Part shown: in pieces, positions 7,843 through 16,784 of the stretch
Layout of the letters: each line of letters opens with the position of its first letter
How positions within the stretch are numbered: position 1 is the stretch's first letter
From: Eubacterium sp.
Lineage (GTDB): Bacteria > Bacillota > Clostridia > Oscillospirales > Acutalibacteraceae
Reading direction: 5' to 3'
NCBI GenBank assembly: GCA_022511225.1
Contig: JAFLRZ010000018.1
Span: 1-40,471 of the forward strand
DNA: 40,471 nucleotides
Program-made: the position numbers and the translations under genes
Notes under the pieces: generated by a model
Told to the model about the DNA's origin: nothing
Databases searched by the model: none
Seen by the model: the letters and a program-made list of their open reading frames with translations, nothing else

Positions 7843-8052
7843 TTATGCACCCCACAATTCACAGATTATAGCACCTGTATTATCATCAAAAATAACGAAA
7901 GCGACAGGTGTTTCCTTTCTTAATCTGTTGATATCAATATAATTAGGAATACAAAGCGAGGTTGATATATTGTTGGTATCGTTTGTATTAACCTTTGCAG
8001 TTCTGTTTTGTATGTCAATATTGTTGATTTTTCCTTTATATATATCTGCCAT
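7843..8052 (-). CDS. Small OB-fold baseplate/spike-type protein (69 aa)
   Basis: The sequence MADIYKGKINNIDIQNRTAKV...VAFVIFDDNTGAIICELWGA is strand-rich and reads like the OB-fold of a gpV/gp45-type spike, but without the long needle. The stop of the preceding gpD-like gene and this start overlap by one base. In P2-type modules the spike gene (V) lies here. The assignment rests on length, strands and position. Confidence 0.55.
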   Translation of the reverse strand: MADIYKGKINNIDIQNRTAKVNTNDTNNISTSLCIPNYIDINRLRKETPVAFVIFDDNTGAIICELWGA

Positions 8053-8969
8053 TAGTACCCCTCAATAGCGTATCTGAAAAATATTTTTGATTTGTTTCTA
8101 ATAAAATCGTGACGGCATTTGTAAATGTATACCTTATCGTTATATGACTGTGCTTTATTATTGATAAGGTTGACTACGCTACCTGCTGAAAATTCTGTTT
8201 TTAATTCTGTTGTTACAGTTCCGATTTTGGCAGTTTTGTTTGCTGCTCTTAGCAAACCTTTTGCAAACCTATTTGCTTCGACTGTAGAACTTGCAGGAGT
8301 TTTCTTATCATAAAATAAAATATCCGAACTCCCGTTATTTGCCTTAAATTTACCTGTCAAGTCTGCATTTTGAACTATGCATTGACCATATATCATATGT
8401 GCATTATCGCTAATGCTGAATTCATTGTCTGCTTCAACGATAAGGTCGCCTGTACTTCCCATATTCTCTATTTTGTTTTCGTCAAAGAGAATAATCGTTT
8501 TATTGTAAAAAACGATACCTATCCCTTCTAAAGTGCATAATTCTTTTAGTTTACTAAAGTAAGAATCATTATTTAAGGATATAGAATTATAGAGTTGATC
8601 TGTCATGTTTTTTAAGTCAAAATCAAATCCGAATTCTTTTGCAGTTTCCTTTACAAATTTTGATAATTTTACATTTTCAAATGTGGAATGCTGAACGGTT
8701 GGAGCGATACTTGGAATTGATTTTACAAACAAATTGCAAAGGCCTCGGGAATACGTTACTTGATTGATATATAAAGCTCCAGTATTGCATTGTGCATCTA
8801 CAATTGATATTTCATCGTTTCGCTTTAACCGCCAATTTTGCCAAAGACTATCAGCATCATCAAATTTTAAGTAAAGCCTGCTGCTTGAAGCAGTAGCGTA
8901 ATCCTCATATACTGCTTCAAGCAAATTCACATCGTCAATAATATCGATGCCATTAACTAAAAGTTTCAT
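8052..8969 (-). CDS. P2 gpD-like late control / tail hub protein (305 aa)
   Basis: The pattern is that of phage late control D (gp27-like hub): NGIDIIDDVNLLEAVYEDYATASSSRLYLKFDDADSLWQNWRLKRNDEISIV, FVKETAKEFGFDFD, YFSKLKELCTLEGIGIVFYNKTIILFDE. The start at 8969 gives a 4-base ATGA overlap with the LysM gene; an earlier in-frame ATG at 8990 is less likely. It forms the hub on which spike and tube are built. Confidence 0.85.
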   Translation of the reverse strand: MKLLVNGIDIIDDVNLLEAVYEDYATASSSRLYLKFDDADSLWQNWRLKRNDEISIVDAQCNTGALYINQVTYSRGLCNLFVKSIPSIAPTVQHSTFENVKLSKFVKETAKEFGFDFDLKNMTDQLYNSISLNNDSYFSKLKELCTLEGIGIVFYNKTIILFDENKIENMGSTGDLIVEADNEFSISDNAHMIYGQCIVQNADLTGKFKANNGSSDILFYDKKTPASSTVEANRFAKGLLRAANKTAKIGTVTTELKTEFSAGSVVNLINNKAQSYNDKVYIYKCRHDFIRNKSKIFFRYAIEGY

Positions 8970-9199
8970 TCTTTCGTTTCCTGCTTCCACGGCGGAAGTG
9001 TTTCCACCGATTGCTTCGTTTCATAAATTGGAATTCTCAGATTTATACCTTCATCGAATATGAGGTAATCGGAGTATTGAGGATTAAAGTCTATGATAAG
9101 GTGTGCAAGAAGTTCATTATCATAAAACTGTAATGCGAGTTCGTCAAATGTATCTCCCTGCCTTGTTTCATATTCGTAATAGTCTGTTATCCTATCCAT
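8966..9199 (-). CDS. LysM-domain tail protein, gpX-like (77 aa)
   Basis: A single LysM module fills most of the protein: YETRQGDTFDELALQFYDNELLAHLIIDFNPQYSDYLIFDEGINLRIP. In P2-like phages gpX is this small and lies before gpD, as here. It is translationally coupled to the gpD-like gene and starts 3 bases after the tape measure gene. It probably links tape measure and hub. Confidence 0.88.
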   Translation of the reverse strand: MDRITDYYEYETRQGDTFDELALQFYDNELLAHLIIDFNPQYSDYLIFDEGINLRIPIYETKQSVETLPPWKQETKE

Positions 9200-9202
9200 A
9201 GT

Positions 9203-11395
9203 TTAATCCTCTTGCGTTACTAACAGAATCCATTGTTCAAACCAATCTGCAAATTCGTATTTGTGTTCTTCAAGTTCGTCAATGATATTTTTATCGTCAT
9301 TGCTATTTCCACCGTTATTATGAAATTCAGGGTGATATTCAAATCCTGAAAAATCATAATAAATGATAGTTGTTGCTCCCATATCACCGAGAGAGAAGCC
9401 GTCAAGGTTAATAAGCTCACCTGCAAGCTGTAACGGCGTTTGCTGCTGATAAGGATTAACGCCGAGCATTTCACCTGCTTTTTGCCATATTGCGATATTT
9501 TCATCTCTAACGGATGGCAAGAACGAAATAACGGCTTCCGTCTGTCCGGGTACCTCACCTGCAATGGATGGTCCGTTTGTAAAGCCGCCCGATGCAAGAA
9601 GCGGTATTTTCGGGATATTGAAACTTTTACCTCCAACACCCGGAACCCAATCGGGAACTTTAACAGTATTAACGCCATCTATAAATGTATTTATTCCGGT
9701 TATTATAGAATTGATGGGTGCTTTAATAATCCCTGCTATTCCCGATACAATATTACTGAAAATATTGACTATATTCTGCCAAGCATCCGACCAATTACCG
9801 GCAAAAATATTTTGAACGAAATTAATTAAATTTGTAAAAATGTTAATAACTGAGGTAACTATAGGCATTACCGCATTCAACGCACCTGTCAAACGTTCGG
9901 TAAACATAGAAGCTAAAAATTGAATCACCGCAGTTAACGGACCTGCCGCATCGCTCATTAATGATAATATTGCATTGAATAATTCGCCGAGCGGACCATT
10001 AACCAATTCATTAATTATCGGCATTAACGCCGTTAATAATTGAGAAATTACAGGTAATACCAAATGAATAGACTGAATTAAAATTGGCATTATCAATTTC
10101 AAAATTGACAAAATAGGAGGTAATAAATTGGTTAAAAGAACACCGATAACAGGGGCTAATTCTTCTATTAAACTGATAATTTCAGGGAATATGTATTCTA
10201 AAAGCGGAGTTATTTGCGTTAAGGCATCGCCGAGCACGCTCTCTAAAATCGGAGAAAGAACCTCTATTGCGGATGCAATCATCGGGAGGGCATCTTCTGC
10301 AAGGTTTTGTACCATAGGAAGAATAGCTAAACCTACTTGCGTTTTGAAATTTTCGCCGAGGTTTTTAATCTTCTCTTCAACCTTTTCAATAGATTGTTCT
10401 TGACGACCAAAAGCAGTATCGGTCATACCTGCTGCTTCCGCCATTGCTTGCGTTTTTTTTGTAAGGCTATCGGATAAGTCGCCTGTTAGGGCGGTCGCAA
10501 GGTTGGCTGCATTAGATGAACCATAGAGTACTGATAGATTCGTTCCTGTTTTCTTTGCGTAAGCAGATATGCCATCTAATGTGCCTTGTAAACCTTCGCC
10601 TTCAATCATAGCCTGAGCTGTGTCATATCCCATAGCCTCCATAGCCTTTGACATTTCTTTAGTAGGCTTTTGAAGTTTGGTATAAATAGCTTTAAGCTGT
10701 GTTGATACTTCAGCTGCTCCACCGACAACGCCTGTGCCTGTTGCAAATACTCCGAAAAGCTCCTCTTGTGATACGCCGAGCGTATTAGACATTGAGGTAA
10801 CCTTTCCCATATTTTGAGCAAGCTCAGGGAATGTCGTTTGACCTAATTTTACAGTTTCAAAAGCAAGGTCTGATACTTTATTGACCGCTTCAGTCGAGGT
10901 ATCGCCGTAAGCTTTTGTTACTGCTGATAATAAGTTAATTGCATCGGTTGTCGTTGCTCCGCCTGCCGATGCTGATTTTGCGGCTGTTTCAAGAACGTTA
11001 ATGCTATTGGCACTATCTCCAAATGCAGAAATCACCTGATACATACCGTCTGATAATTCACTTGTTGCAACACCTGTTTCATTTGATACAGATAAAATTT
11101 CCTGCTGCATTTCCGAAACTCTTTTTTGCACTTGTTCTTCCGTGCCGTCAAGAAGAGTTGCAACGTTTTGCATTTCGCTTTGAAAGGTCGATGCGTTTTC
11201 AACCGCTGCCTTTCCAAAGTCATATAATTCCTTTGCCGCAGCACCTAACCCTGCAACGACTGCGGCAGAAACTATCGCCGCTTTTGCGTTGATTTTACCG
11301 AGGCTTTTGTCGGTGTTTGATACCATTTTATTGAGAGAGGGGTCAACAGAGCCGCAGACTTGTACTATCGCTTTCATTACCTTGTCTCTGCCCAT
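9203..11395 (-). CDS. Tail tape measure protein (730 aa)
   Basis: Residues 40-350 carry the TP901 core tape-measure domain: LYDFGKAAVENASTFQSEMQNVATLLDGTEEQVQ, SNETGVATSELSDGMYQVISAFGDS, AIYTKLQKPTKEMSKAMEAMG. Several hydrophobic helices follow (about 350-560), as needed for DNA passage through the membrane. A C-terminal domain includes ASGGFTNGPSIAGEVPGQTEAVI. The start is supported by AAGGAGGGG 6 bases before the ATG. At 730 residues the protein predicts a fairly short tail. Confidence 0.92.
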   Translation of the reverse strand: MGRDKVMKAIVQVCGSVDPSLNKMVSNTDKSLGKINAKAAIVSAAVVAGLGAAAKELYDFGKAAVENASTFQSEMQNVATLLDGTEEQVQKRVSEMQQEILSVSNETGVATSELSDGMYQVISAFGDSANSINVLETAAKSASAGGATTTDAINLLSAVTKAYGDTSTEAVNKVSDLAFETVKLGQTTFPELAQNMGKVTSMSNTLGVSQEELFGVFATGTGVVGGAAEVSTQLKAIYTKLQKPTKEMSKAMEAMGYDTAQAMIEGEGLQGTLDGISAYAKKTGTNLSVLYGSSNAANLATALTGDLSDSLTKKTQAMAEAAGMTDTAFGRQEQSIEKVEEKIKNLGENFKTQVGLAILPMVQNLAEDALPMIASAIEVLSPILESVLGDALTQITPLLEYIFPEIISLIEELAPVIGVLLTNLLPPILSILKLIMPILIQSIHLVLPVISQLLTALMPIINELVNGPLGELFNAILSLMSDAAGPLTAVIQFLASMFTERLTGALNAVMPIVTSVINIFTNLINFVQNIFAGNWSDAWQNIVNIFSNIVSGIAGIIKAPINSIITGINTFIDGVNTVKVPDWVPGVGGKSFNIPKIPLLASGGFTNGPSIAGEVPGQTEAVISFLPSVRDENIAIWQKAGEMLGVNPYQQQTPLQLAGELINLDGFSLGDMGATTIIYYDFSGFEYHPEFHNNGGNSNDDKNIIDELEEHKYEFADWFEQWILLVTQED

Positions 11396-11410
11396 ATTAA
11401 CCCCTCCTTT

Positions 11411-11674
11411 TTAATGGTGTATTTTGTGCTTTTTGAAGCCTGTCCGCTTCATTTTGTTCATTTGTTCTTCTCTGCGTTTCTGCTCTTCCGCTAAATCTGC
11501 GGCAGCTTCTGCAAAGTCGATAAAAAATGCTTTTATTGACTTTTTTCCAAGGTCAATAATCGAGGTGTGATATACTCGGGCATAATCTCTTAAACACTTT
11601 CTGATGTGTTTTCCGTCGATTCTTCTGTATCTTCCTCTTCGGTCGTATCCTCCTCCGAGTTCAGCATAAAATTT
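11411..11674 (-). CDS. -1 frameshift extension of the tail assembly chaperone (gpG-T type)
   Basis: This stretch has no start of its own but is open in the -1 frame relative to the chaperone gene from the slippery site A AAT TTT (coding strand, 11674-11668) to a TAA at 11411-11413. A slip at codons 105-106 would give a 191-residue product with an 85-residue extension: begins YAELGGGYDRRGRYRR, then IRKCLRDYARVYHTSIIDLGKK and an EEQKRREEQMNKMKR coil. Position before the tape measure and the -1 direction fit the lambda G/GT and myovirus chaperone pairs. The -1 frame is closed by a TAG just upstream of the slippery site, which marks the earliest possible shift. Confidence 0.75.
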   Translation of the reverse strand, partial: KFYAELGGGYDRRGRYRRIDGKHIRKCLRDYARVYHTSIIDLGKKSIKAFFIDFAEAAADLAEEQKRREEQMNKMKRTGFKKHKIHH

Positions 11675-11985
11675 CTACCGACCTCCATAATCTTTTTGAG
11701 ATCGTGACCTTTAATACGTTTCAAGTCGTTAATGTCGATACTTTTTTTCTGCTGTTCTGCAAGAGCAATAACCGCCATAAAACCAAGATACAGGTGCATC
11801 GAATAATCTGTTTCGGCAACAGGGGAAACCATCATAGTTCCACTCTGCTTCTGCAATGATTGAGCCTTTAAGCCCTCTGCCTTTGCAAAGTGTTCAACTG
11901 TGATTTCCTCAGTATCGTATTCTAAAGTGTCAACGGTTTCGCCGTTGACAAGAAGTTTGTTGTGCAATTTAATTTCTTTAATCAT
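11590..11985 (-). CDS. Tail assembly chaperone (131 aa, gpG-like)
   Basis: The pattern KLHNKLLVNGETVDTLEYDTEEITVEHFAKAE is that of gp41/gpE-type tail assembly proteins of myoviruses and Mu-like phages, and residues 62-105 form helices (YLGFMAVIALAEQQKKSIDINDLKRIKGHDLKKIMEVGRNFM). The tail after residue 108 is almost all acidic. It lies between the tube gene and the tape measure. It is read through to a longer product by the -1 shift described at 11411-11674. The pair coats the tape measure during tail assembly. Confidence 0.8.
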   Translation of the reverse strand: MIKEIKLHNKLLVNGETVDTLEYDTEEITVEHFAKAEGLKAQSLQKQSGTMMVSPVAETDYSMHLYLGFMAVIALAEQQKKSIDINDLKRIKGHDLKKIMEVGRNFMLNSEEDTTEEEDTEESTENTSESV

Positions 11986-12000
11986 TTTTATAGCTCCTTA

Positions 12001-12498
12001 TTAAAGAAGATTTTTAAGTGAATTTCCATAATCCTTTCCGTCTATGCGGAGCGTTCCTGTGAGTTTGTTGTAGTAGAACTTTTCTTTTCCGGCTTCATAG
12101 AGCTGATAACGTGATACAGAATAGTCATAAGAACTTTCCATTGCTTCCTGCTCTTCAACATCCTGTCCGGGAATGTTTTTTGACATCATATTGAGGAACG
12201 CTTTGCAACCGACAGTCTTAATTGTGCCGTCTGTTTTGAGTACCTCTTTCGCCCAACGGAATTCGTGAGTTCTTAAACCGGGCTTAACTGCGCTGACGAT
12301 AACACCGCCGTCTGTGGTGACATTACAGTCAAGGGCATCGGTCATTCCTACAAGTGGTACGTCAATGTTGCCGCCCGCCTTGATTGACTGTGTAAGCCAT
12401 TCAAGGCTTGGAAGAGTAACCGAAACTCCCTCTGCTACAAGGTTGTTTTCAATGTACCAAGTGTCTGCAAGAACGGCTACATTCTTATTCTTCTTCAT
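12001..12498 (-). CDS. Major tail tube protein (165 aa)
   Basis: Sequence and length fit the tail tube protein family of P2 gpFII type: DTWYIENNLVAEGVSVTLPSLEWLTQSIKAGGNIDVPLVGMTDALDCNVTT, KPGLRTHEFRWAKEVLKTDGTIKTVGCKAFLNMMSKNIPG. The start at 12498 has GGAGGTG well placed; an in-frame ATG at 12507 is weaker. The gene overlaps the 3' end of the sheath gene by 14 bases. It forms the inner tube of the contractile tail. Confidence 0.88.
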   Translation of the reverse strand: MKKNKNVAVLADTWYIENNLVAEGVSVTLPSLEWLTQSIKAGGNIDVPLVGMTDALDCNVTTDGGVIVSAVKPGLRTHEFRWAKEVLKTDGTIKTVGCKAFLNMMSKNIPGQDVEEQEAMESSYDYSVSRYQLYEAGKEKFYYNKLTGTLRIDGKDYGNSLKNLL

Positions 12499-13972
12499 TT
12501 TCCGCACCTCCTAATAGAGCAGAATAACCTTTATCAGTGAATACAACGATAATTGTTCCATCTTTGAACTGCGATGTAGGTGTATCATTTAGAATCCAAC
12601 GATAACTGCCCGACTTAATATTATTGCTGCTCATATTGTCAGCAATAAACTTCGGCTCACCGGTTAAGGCACCGATAGATACAAGATTGTCAAGGATTTC
12701 TTGCTCTTCGTTAACGATAGACTGCATAAGCCCAACGGCCATAGGCTTGTCTATAAGTTCGGCATTTCGAAGAATGAAATCATTTGCAAGGTGAATTTGC
12801 ATCGCCACCGAGGTGTCAAAAATTTCTTTACCCTGCTCAGTTTCATTTTCGAATTTATATGCGGCAGTATGACCGCCCCACAAACGCCAATTACCGCCAT
12901 AATAAACAGCAGTTGTAATTCCTTTTGAATTAAGTTCATTTGCATCTTCAAGGTCGAGACCTGAATTAATGGCAGAAGCACCGAAGTAAAGACCGTCAAT
13001 ACCGATAGTCTTATTACTTGCAGTTTCATAAGGGATGCCGTCATTTTCAGCATCGACGAGCATTTGTCTGACTGCAAACAGAGTTGAAATGTGATATTTT
13101 TCATCACCCTTTACCGCCATAGGCCAGAAGTTTTTTGAAAATTCGCTGTCATATCCGTTTGCAATCGCCCATGCTTCAGCTTTTGCTATTGTGTCGATAG
13201 AGTTGTTTGCATCATCAACAAGAGGAATATCTGCATAATCCTGTGCAATAAATCTGCCGTTAATCGACCGTGCAACAGATTTAATTTTGTCGTTGACATC
13301 TTTACAACAACTAAAAGAAGGTGCAAGGACCTTACGTGGAATATCTCCACATTCCTGATAAACAATTTTCAGAGCGTTAATACCTGTTGTCTGCCCTGCT
13401 TCTGTTTCAGTTCCTATAACAGCTTCTTTCATTGTTGCAAAAGGCATTTCAATCTGCGAATACTTGTATGTATTTGATTCGATGCCGTTTGCCGAAATAT
13501 CGCTGATGATAAGCTGTTCTTTATCGTAATCAAACTCGATGGTATAGTCCGTTCCCTCGGCTTTGCCATCAAGCTCAAAGCTGTCAACAATCATCAGATT
13601 GTTTTTTATGTAAGCTTTTTTGCTTGCAAAGGTGATAGTACCTGTCTTCTGTTCTTCGTCAATATGAATCGAGGGGTCAAGAACATTAATAAGGTGAATC
13701 GGTCCGATGTTGTCGCTTGTGTTTCCAAAATGAGCTTTAATTGCTTCGCAGAGCGTATATTGCTCCCAATTGGAAGAATAGCCGAATATCTCTTTCGCTT
13801 CCTTAAAGTTGCGAATAGTAACAGGTCTATTAACAACCTTGCTTCTATCACAGCCTTTAACAAGGTTAATGGGAGCAGTACCGAGATAAACAACGCCTGC
13901 TGATATTTCCGATACCTCTGTAACAATATCATCACCAAGCTGACCGTATGAGCCGTGCCTGTAAGTTTCCAT
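12485..13972 (-). CDS. Tail sheath protein (495 aa)
   Basis: Contractile sheath features: early GVYLGTAPINLVKGCD-type segment (VVYLGTAPINL), middle GRFIAQDYADIPLVDD, and a C-terminal domain with YYGGNWRLWGGHTAAYKFE and LMQSIVNEEQEILDNLVSIGALTGEPKFIAD. The start at 13972 is preferred because GGAGG lies 8 bases ahead. Together with the tube gene downstream it defines the phage as a myovirus. Confidence 0.92.
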   Translation of the reverse strand: METYRHGSYGQLGDDIVTEVSEISAGVVYLGTAPINLVKGCDRSKVVNRPVTIRNFKEAKEIFGYSSNWEQYTLCEAIKAHFGNTSDNIGPIHLINVLDPSIHIDEEQKTGTITFASKKAYIKNNLMIVDSFELDGKAEGTDYTIEFDYDKEQLIISDISANGIESNTYKYSQIEMPFATMKEAVIGTETEAGQTTGINALKIVYQECGDIPRKVLAPSFSCCKDVNDKIKSVARSINGRFIAQDYADIPLVDDANNSIDTIAKAEAWAIANGYDSEFSKNFWPMAVKGDEKYHISTLFAVRQMLVDAENDGIPYETASNKTIGIDGLYFGASAINSGLDLEDANELNSKGITTAVYYGGNWRLWGGHTAAYKFENETEQGKEIFDTSVAMQIHLANDFILRNAELIDKPMAVGLMQSIVNEEQEILDNLVSIGALTGEPKFIADNMSSNNIKSGSYRWILNDTPTSQFKDGTIIVVFTDKGYSALLGGAENEEE

Positions 13973-13987
13973 TGTCTTATCCTCCAT

Positions 13988-14563
13988 TTATAAATATTGT
14001 TGATAGGGTTTAGGTGTTGTGGCAAAAGCATTTTCAACAGTGAATTCTATATCCATATAAAAGCGTGGATAAAAATCCAAAATAGCGTTTTGCTCTTTGT
14101 ACGGTTCGACTTTAATGCCGTTTTCATAAAGGATGCGATGCCCATTAATATCGCCTGCTGCTTTCAGTTGATTGCAGATGTAGTCAGCTATCATCATTGC
14201 ATCTTTCCAACCTTCAGCATTTCGAGCATATTTCATTTTCGGTGAAATAACATTTTCACTTGAAGTTTCATTGTTATGTGTACCGGGGTTCCAAACCATA
14301 ACGTGGAGTATAACGCTAACGCTCCCTTTGTGTTCTTTAAGGTAATCGGTCGCTTCATTTAGCTGAACCAAAACACAAGGGTATAAGCTGATGTCCTTAT
14401 TCTCCGTCATATCTCTGTTAGGAATAAACATCGAATATGCAGTCGGCGAAACCACATTATATCCGGCATCATTATCTGCTTCTTGTTTTCCTTTAACATT
14501 AGGTAAAACCTTAACATTAAGCCATAAAGCTATGCCGTCGATAATATTAGTAATAGTAGGCAT
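13988..14563 (-). CDS. Probable tail terminator / head-tail completion protein (191 aa)
   Basis: No family is named with confidence. The protein sits between the head-tail joining gene and the sheath, the usual place of a tail terminator. Residues 1-20 (ITNIIDGIALWLNVKVLP) start with an amphipathic helix. The middle has strands, SLYPCVLVQLNEATDYLKEHKGSVSVILHVMVWNPG, as seen in tail terminator folds, and the end (RFYMDIEFTVENAFATTPKPYQQYL) is strand-rich. It overlaps the previous gene by one base. Confidence 0.6.
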   Translation of the reverse strand: MPTITNIIDGIALWLNVKVLPNVKGKQEADNDAGYNVVSPTAYSMFIPNRDMTENKDISLYPCVLVQLNEATDYLKEHKGSVSVILHVMVWNPGTHNNETSSENVISPKMKYARNAEGWKDAMMIADYICNQLKAAGDINGHRILYENGIKVEPYKEQNAILDFYPRFYMDIEFTVENAFATTPKPYQQYL

Positions 14564-14880
14564 TACGCATCTTCGTTCCTTTTAAGTGCAATTTCAGCTA
14601 TATCGAAATCGTTTTCCCAATAAATGACAAACCAATCTCTGCCGTCAAAATTAAGCATACGGCCATAGCCTCTCTTCGGTGGTAAGTCTTCCGTTTTTGC
14701 ATAAAATAAAATGTCTGCTTCGGTCAAAGCATTTTTCTCGCCCGCCTTCAGTTCTGCAAGACGGTCGTTATCGGTAACGATAGATATTTCTTTGCCCTCA
14801 ACAGTATGAGTGTCGGCAAAATCGGCACAATCAAGGAAGATACTAATATCTTCCTTGATTTGCTCCTTTAGCTTTTTCAT
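14563..14880 (-). CDS. Head-tail joining protein (105 aa)
   Basis: A small protein with MKKLKEQIKEDISIFLDCADFADTHTVEGKEISIVTD, DILFYAKTEDLPPKRGYGRMLNFDGRDWFVIYWEND. Size, ADTH...GKEI motif and place after the capsid genes resemble lambda gpFII-type head-tail connectors or similar stopper proteins. It overlaps the neighbours by 4 bases (upstream) and 1 base (downstream), so it is translated as part of a coupled set. Confidence 0.6.
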   Translation of the reverse strand: MKKLKEQIKEDISIFLDCADFADTHTVEGKEISIVTDNDRLAELKAGEKNALTEADILFYAKTEDLPPKRGYGRMLNFDGRDWFVIYWENDFDIAEIALKRNEDA

Positions 14881-15281
14881 TCGGGCATCTGTGCCTTAAT
14901 GTTCGGCATATCGTTGCCCTGCTCTGCTTCGCCATTGGTTTTTTCATCGTCACTTTCGCTTTCAGCCGACATAATAATAGCGACGATATCTGCCTTTTTG
15001 GTCGCAGATTTTGGGATTTCGATATCCTTCTCTTTTGCGTATTCCCTAATCTGTTTAACGCTCATATCTTCAAAATTAATTGAAGTGTTTTCCTCTTCAG
15101 GCTCGGGAACATGTTCGAGGGCAGGAATAGTAACATCAACTTTAACTTCTTCTGCAATACCGAGGTCAATCAGCCTCTTTTCTTCAGCAGGGTCAGTTTC
15201 GAAAGGTTCGCTTTTTGAGTTTTTTGGAACAACTCTACCGTCCTTTCTCAATCCGTATGTACCGCTGATAATTTTAATCAT
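14877..15281 (-). CDS. Head-associated protein with HeH/SAP-like C-terminus (134 aa)
   Basis: The N-terminus (residues 1-45) is MIKIISGTYGLRKDGRVVPKNSKSEPFETDPAEEKRLIDLGIAEEV, common in short proteins encoded after major capsid genes in Firmicutes phages. Residues 72-108 (EDMSVKQIREYAKEKDIEIPKSATKKADIVAIIM) look like a HeH/SAP-type helix pair that may bind nucleic acid. An acidic tail ends the protein. Its job in the head or connector is not known. Confidence 0.6.
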   Translation of the reverse strand: MIKIISGTYGLRKDGRVVPKNSKSEPFETDPAEEKRLIDLGIAEEVKVDVTIPALEHVPEPEEENTSINFEDMSVKQIREYAKEKDIEIPKSATKKADIVAIIMSAESESDDEKTNGEAEQGNDMPNIKAQMPE

Positions 15282-15294
15282 CGTTTATCCCTCC

Positions 15295-16377
15295 TTATTC
15301 GGGCATTTCAACACAAGTTGCAAACACCCATGGGTCGATAGTCTTTGGAAGAAGAACAGGGTGAGAAAATACTGTAATAGTACGAATGCCCTGCTTGCGG
15401 TCAACAACATAATGCGGAATTCTCTGTGAAGCATAAGTCTCAAAGGTTTCTTTACCCTCAGGAATAAGGCTGTGAGCACCGTAACAGGTATGACCTGCTC
15501 CGGGTGCTGTAATGCAAATCATATCAGCAGGAATATAGCTCTTGACGGTTCCGTCGTCTGCTTCGTAGGTTTCTGCATAAAGGAAAAGGTTGAGTCTGTG
15601 ACCCATAATAACAAGAGTTCCCCAAAGAGATGCACCGTCAACGTCCTTAGCTGCTGTAACTGCACCTGCATCAAGATTATCTGTATCAAGGTTCTTAAGA
15701 AATGCTTTGTTGTTTTTCAAAACAAGGGCAACTTCTGTTCCAACAAGCATATCTTCTGCTGCAATGCCTCTGCCTGTAAGCATTAAAATCATTGCGTAGA
15801 TATCTCTTTCAATTGTTTCAAATGATGTGTCAACAGTCCACTTTGAAGCTGGGACATAAAGAGCGCTGTTGTTGCCTTCATTTGAGAAATCGAGCTGCAT
15901 ATCCTCGCCCTTTGAGCCATCGTCGGCAATGTGCTTCATAATGCACTTGTTACTGAAGAGAATATCAGAAGCCATAAGCTCCTCTCTTCTTGTAATGCTG
16001 TCGCCGAGTTCATCAATATCTGTTAAGAGATACTGCTGCTGTCTTTGCTCAGGGGAGAGGCTACCGCCGATTGCTTCGCCGAATCCTCTCTTTTTAAGCT
16101 CGTCGCTTGTGAGGGTTCTTGCCGGTGCAATAGTTGGAGGCATAAAGCTCTCCATACGAACGGCATTTCTCTTCATAAGAACGCCGCCTTTTAACGGTGT
16201 GACAAAAGGTGCAAGTTTTTTTGAGCCTTCACCAATTTCAATCAGTACCTGCTCGGTATTGAAAATATCCTTGTTAGGATTACAAGGGAAATATCTATCC
16301 CTTAAAAAGCTCTTTGGCTTCTGCATAAGCTTGTAAGCCGCAATAAGCGAAAAAGTTGAATAAAATGAAATTCCCAT
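15295..16377 (-). CDS. Major capsid protein, lambda gpE family (360 aa)
   Basis: The length and features are those of the major capsid protein E family: early LRDRYFPCNPNKDIFNTEQVLIEIGEG, then LAPFVTPLKGGVLMKRNAVRMESFMPPTIAPARTLTSDELKKRGFGEA, central ITRREELMASDILFSNK and C-terminal PVLLPKTIDPWVFATCVEMPE. AAGGAGG lies ahead of the ATG. It follows the gpD-like gene, as in lambda (D, E). Confidence 0.93.
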   Translation of the reverse strand: MGISFYSTFSLIAAYKLMQKPKSFLRDRYFPCNPNKDIFNTEQVLIEIGEGSKKLAPFVTPLKGGVLMKRNAVRMESFMPPTIAPARTLTSDELKKRGFGEAIGGSLSPEQRQQQYLLTDIDELGDSITRREELMASDILFSNKCIMKHIADDGSKGEDMQLDFSNEGNNSALYVPASKWTVDTSFETIERDIYAMILMLTGRGIAAEDMLVGTEVALVLKNNKAFLKNLDTDNLDAGAVTAAKDVDGASLWGTLVIMGHRLNLFLYAETYEADDGTVKSYIPADMICITAPGAGHTCYGAHSLIPEGKETFETYASQRIPHYVVDRKQGIRTITVFSHPVLLPKTIDPWVFATCVEMPE

Positions 16378-16395
16378 TTTGATTTTCCTCCTTGT

Positions 16396-16782
16396 TTATA
16401 TTTCTGTTTCAAGATAGATACCTGCGGAGCGGAGCTTCTCAATATCTTTATTTGAAAGAGTGTAATCGCTCTTAACTATAAGAGCTTTGCGGTTGAAATG
16501 ACCCTGCCTGAATGCAGTAGCATTAATATCTGCAGTTGTTGATGTTTCAACATCTTCGGCGAGAATTGCGTTAGCAACAAGAACCTCGCTATCGTTCGCA
16601 TTCGTTCCGAGAATGACATATTTATCGTCTTTTTCAGAAAGAGCGAGTACGGTACCTGCTTTAAGTGTCTGCACTGCTTCTGTTTGACGAAGTGTTGCAG
16701 TAAACACATCAACATCGTGAGGCGTTGCAACAAGAGCATCGTAATTTCTTGTTTCAACGACTTCTCTTAAATTTCTGTCCAT
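16396..16782 (-). CDS. Head decoration protein, lambda gpD family (128 aa)
   Basis: The pattern LVATPHDVDVFTATLRQTEAVQTLKAGTVLALSEKDDKYVILG and ANAILAEDVETSTTADINATAFRQGHFNRKALIVK is that of gpD-like capsid-stabilising proteins, and the length fits. It lies between the protease-scaffold gene and the capsid gene, the lambda order C-(Nu3)-D-E. Confidence 0.9.
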   Translation of the reverse strand: MDRNLREVVETRNYDALVATPHDVDVFTATLRQTEAVQTLKAGTVLALSEKDDKYVILGTNANDSEVLVANAILAEDVETSTTADINATAFRQGHFNRKALIVKSDYTLSNKDIEKLRSAGIYLETEI

Positions 16783-16784
16783 TG

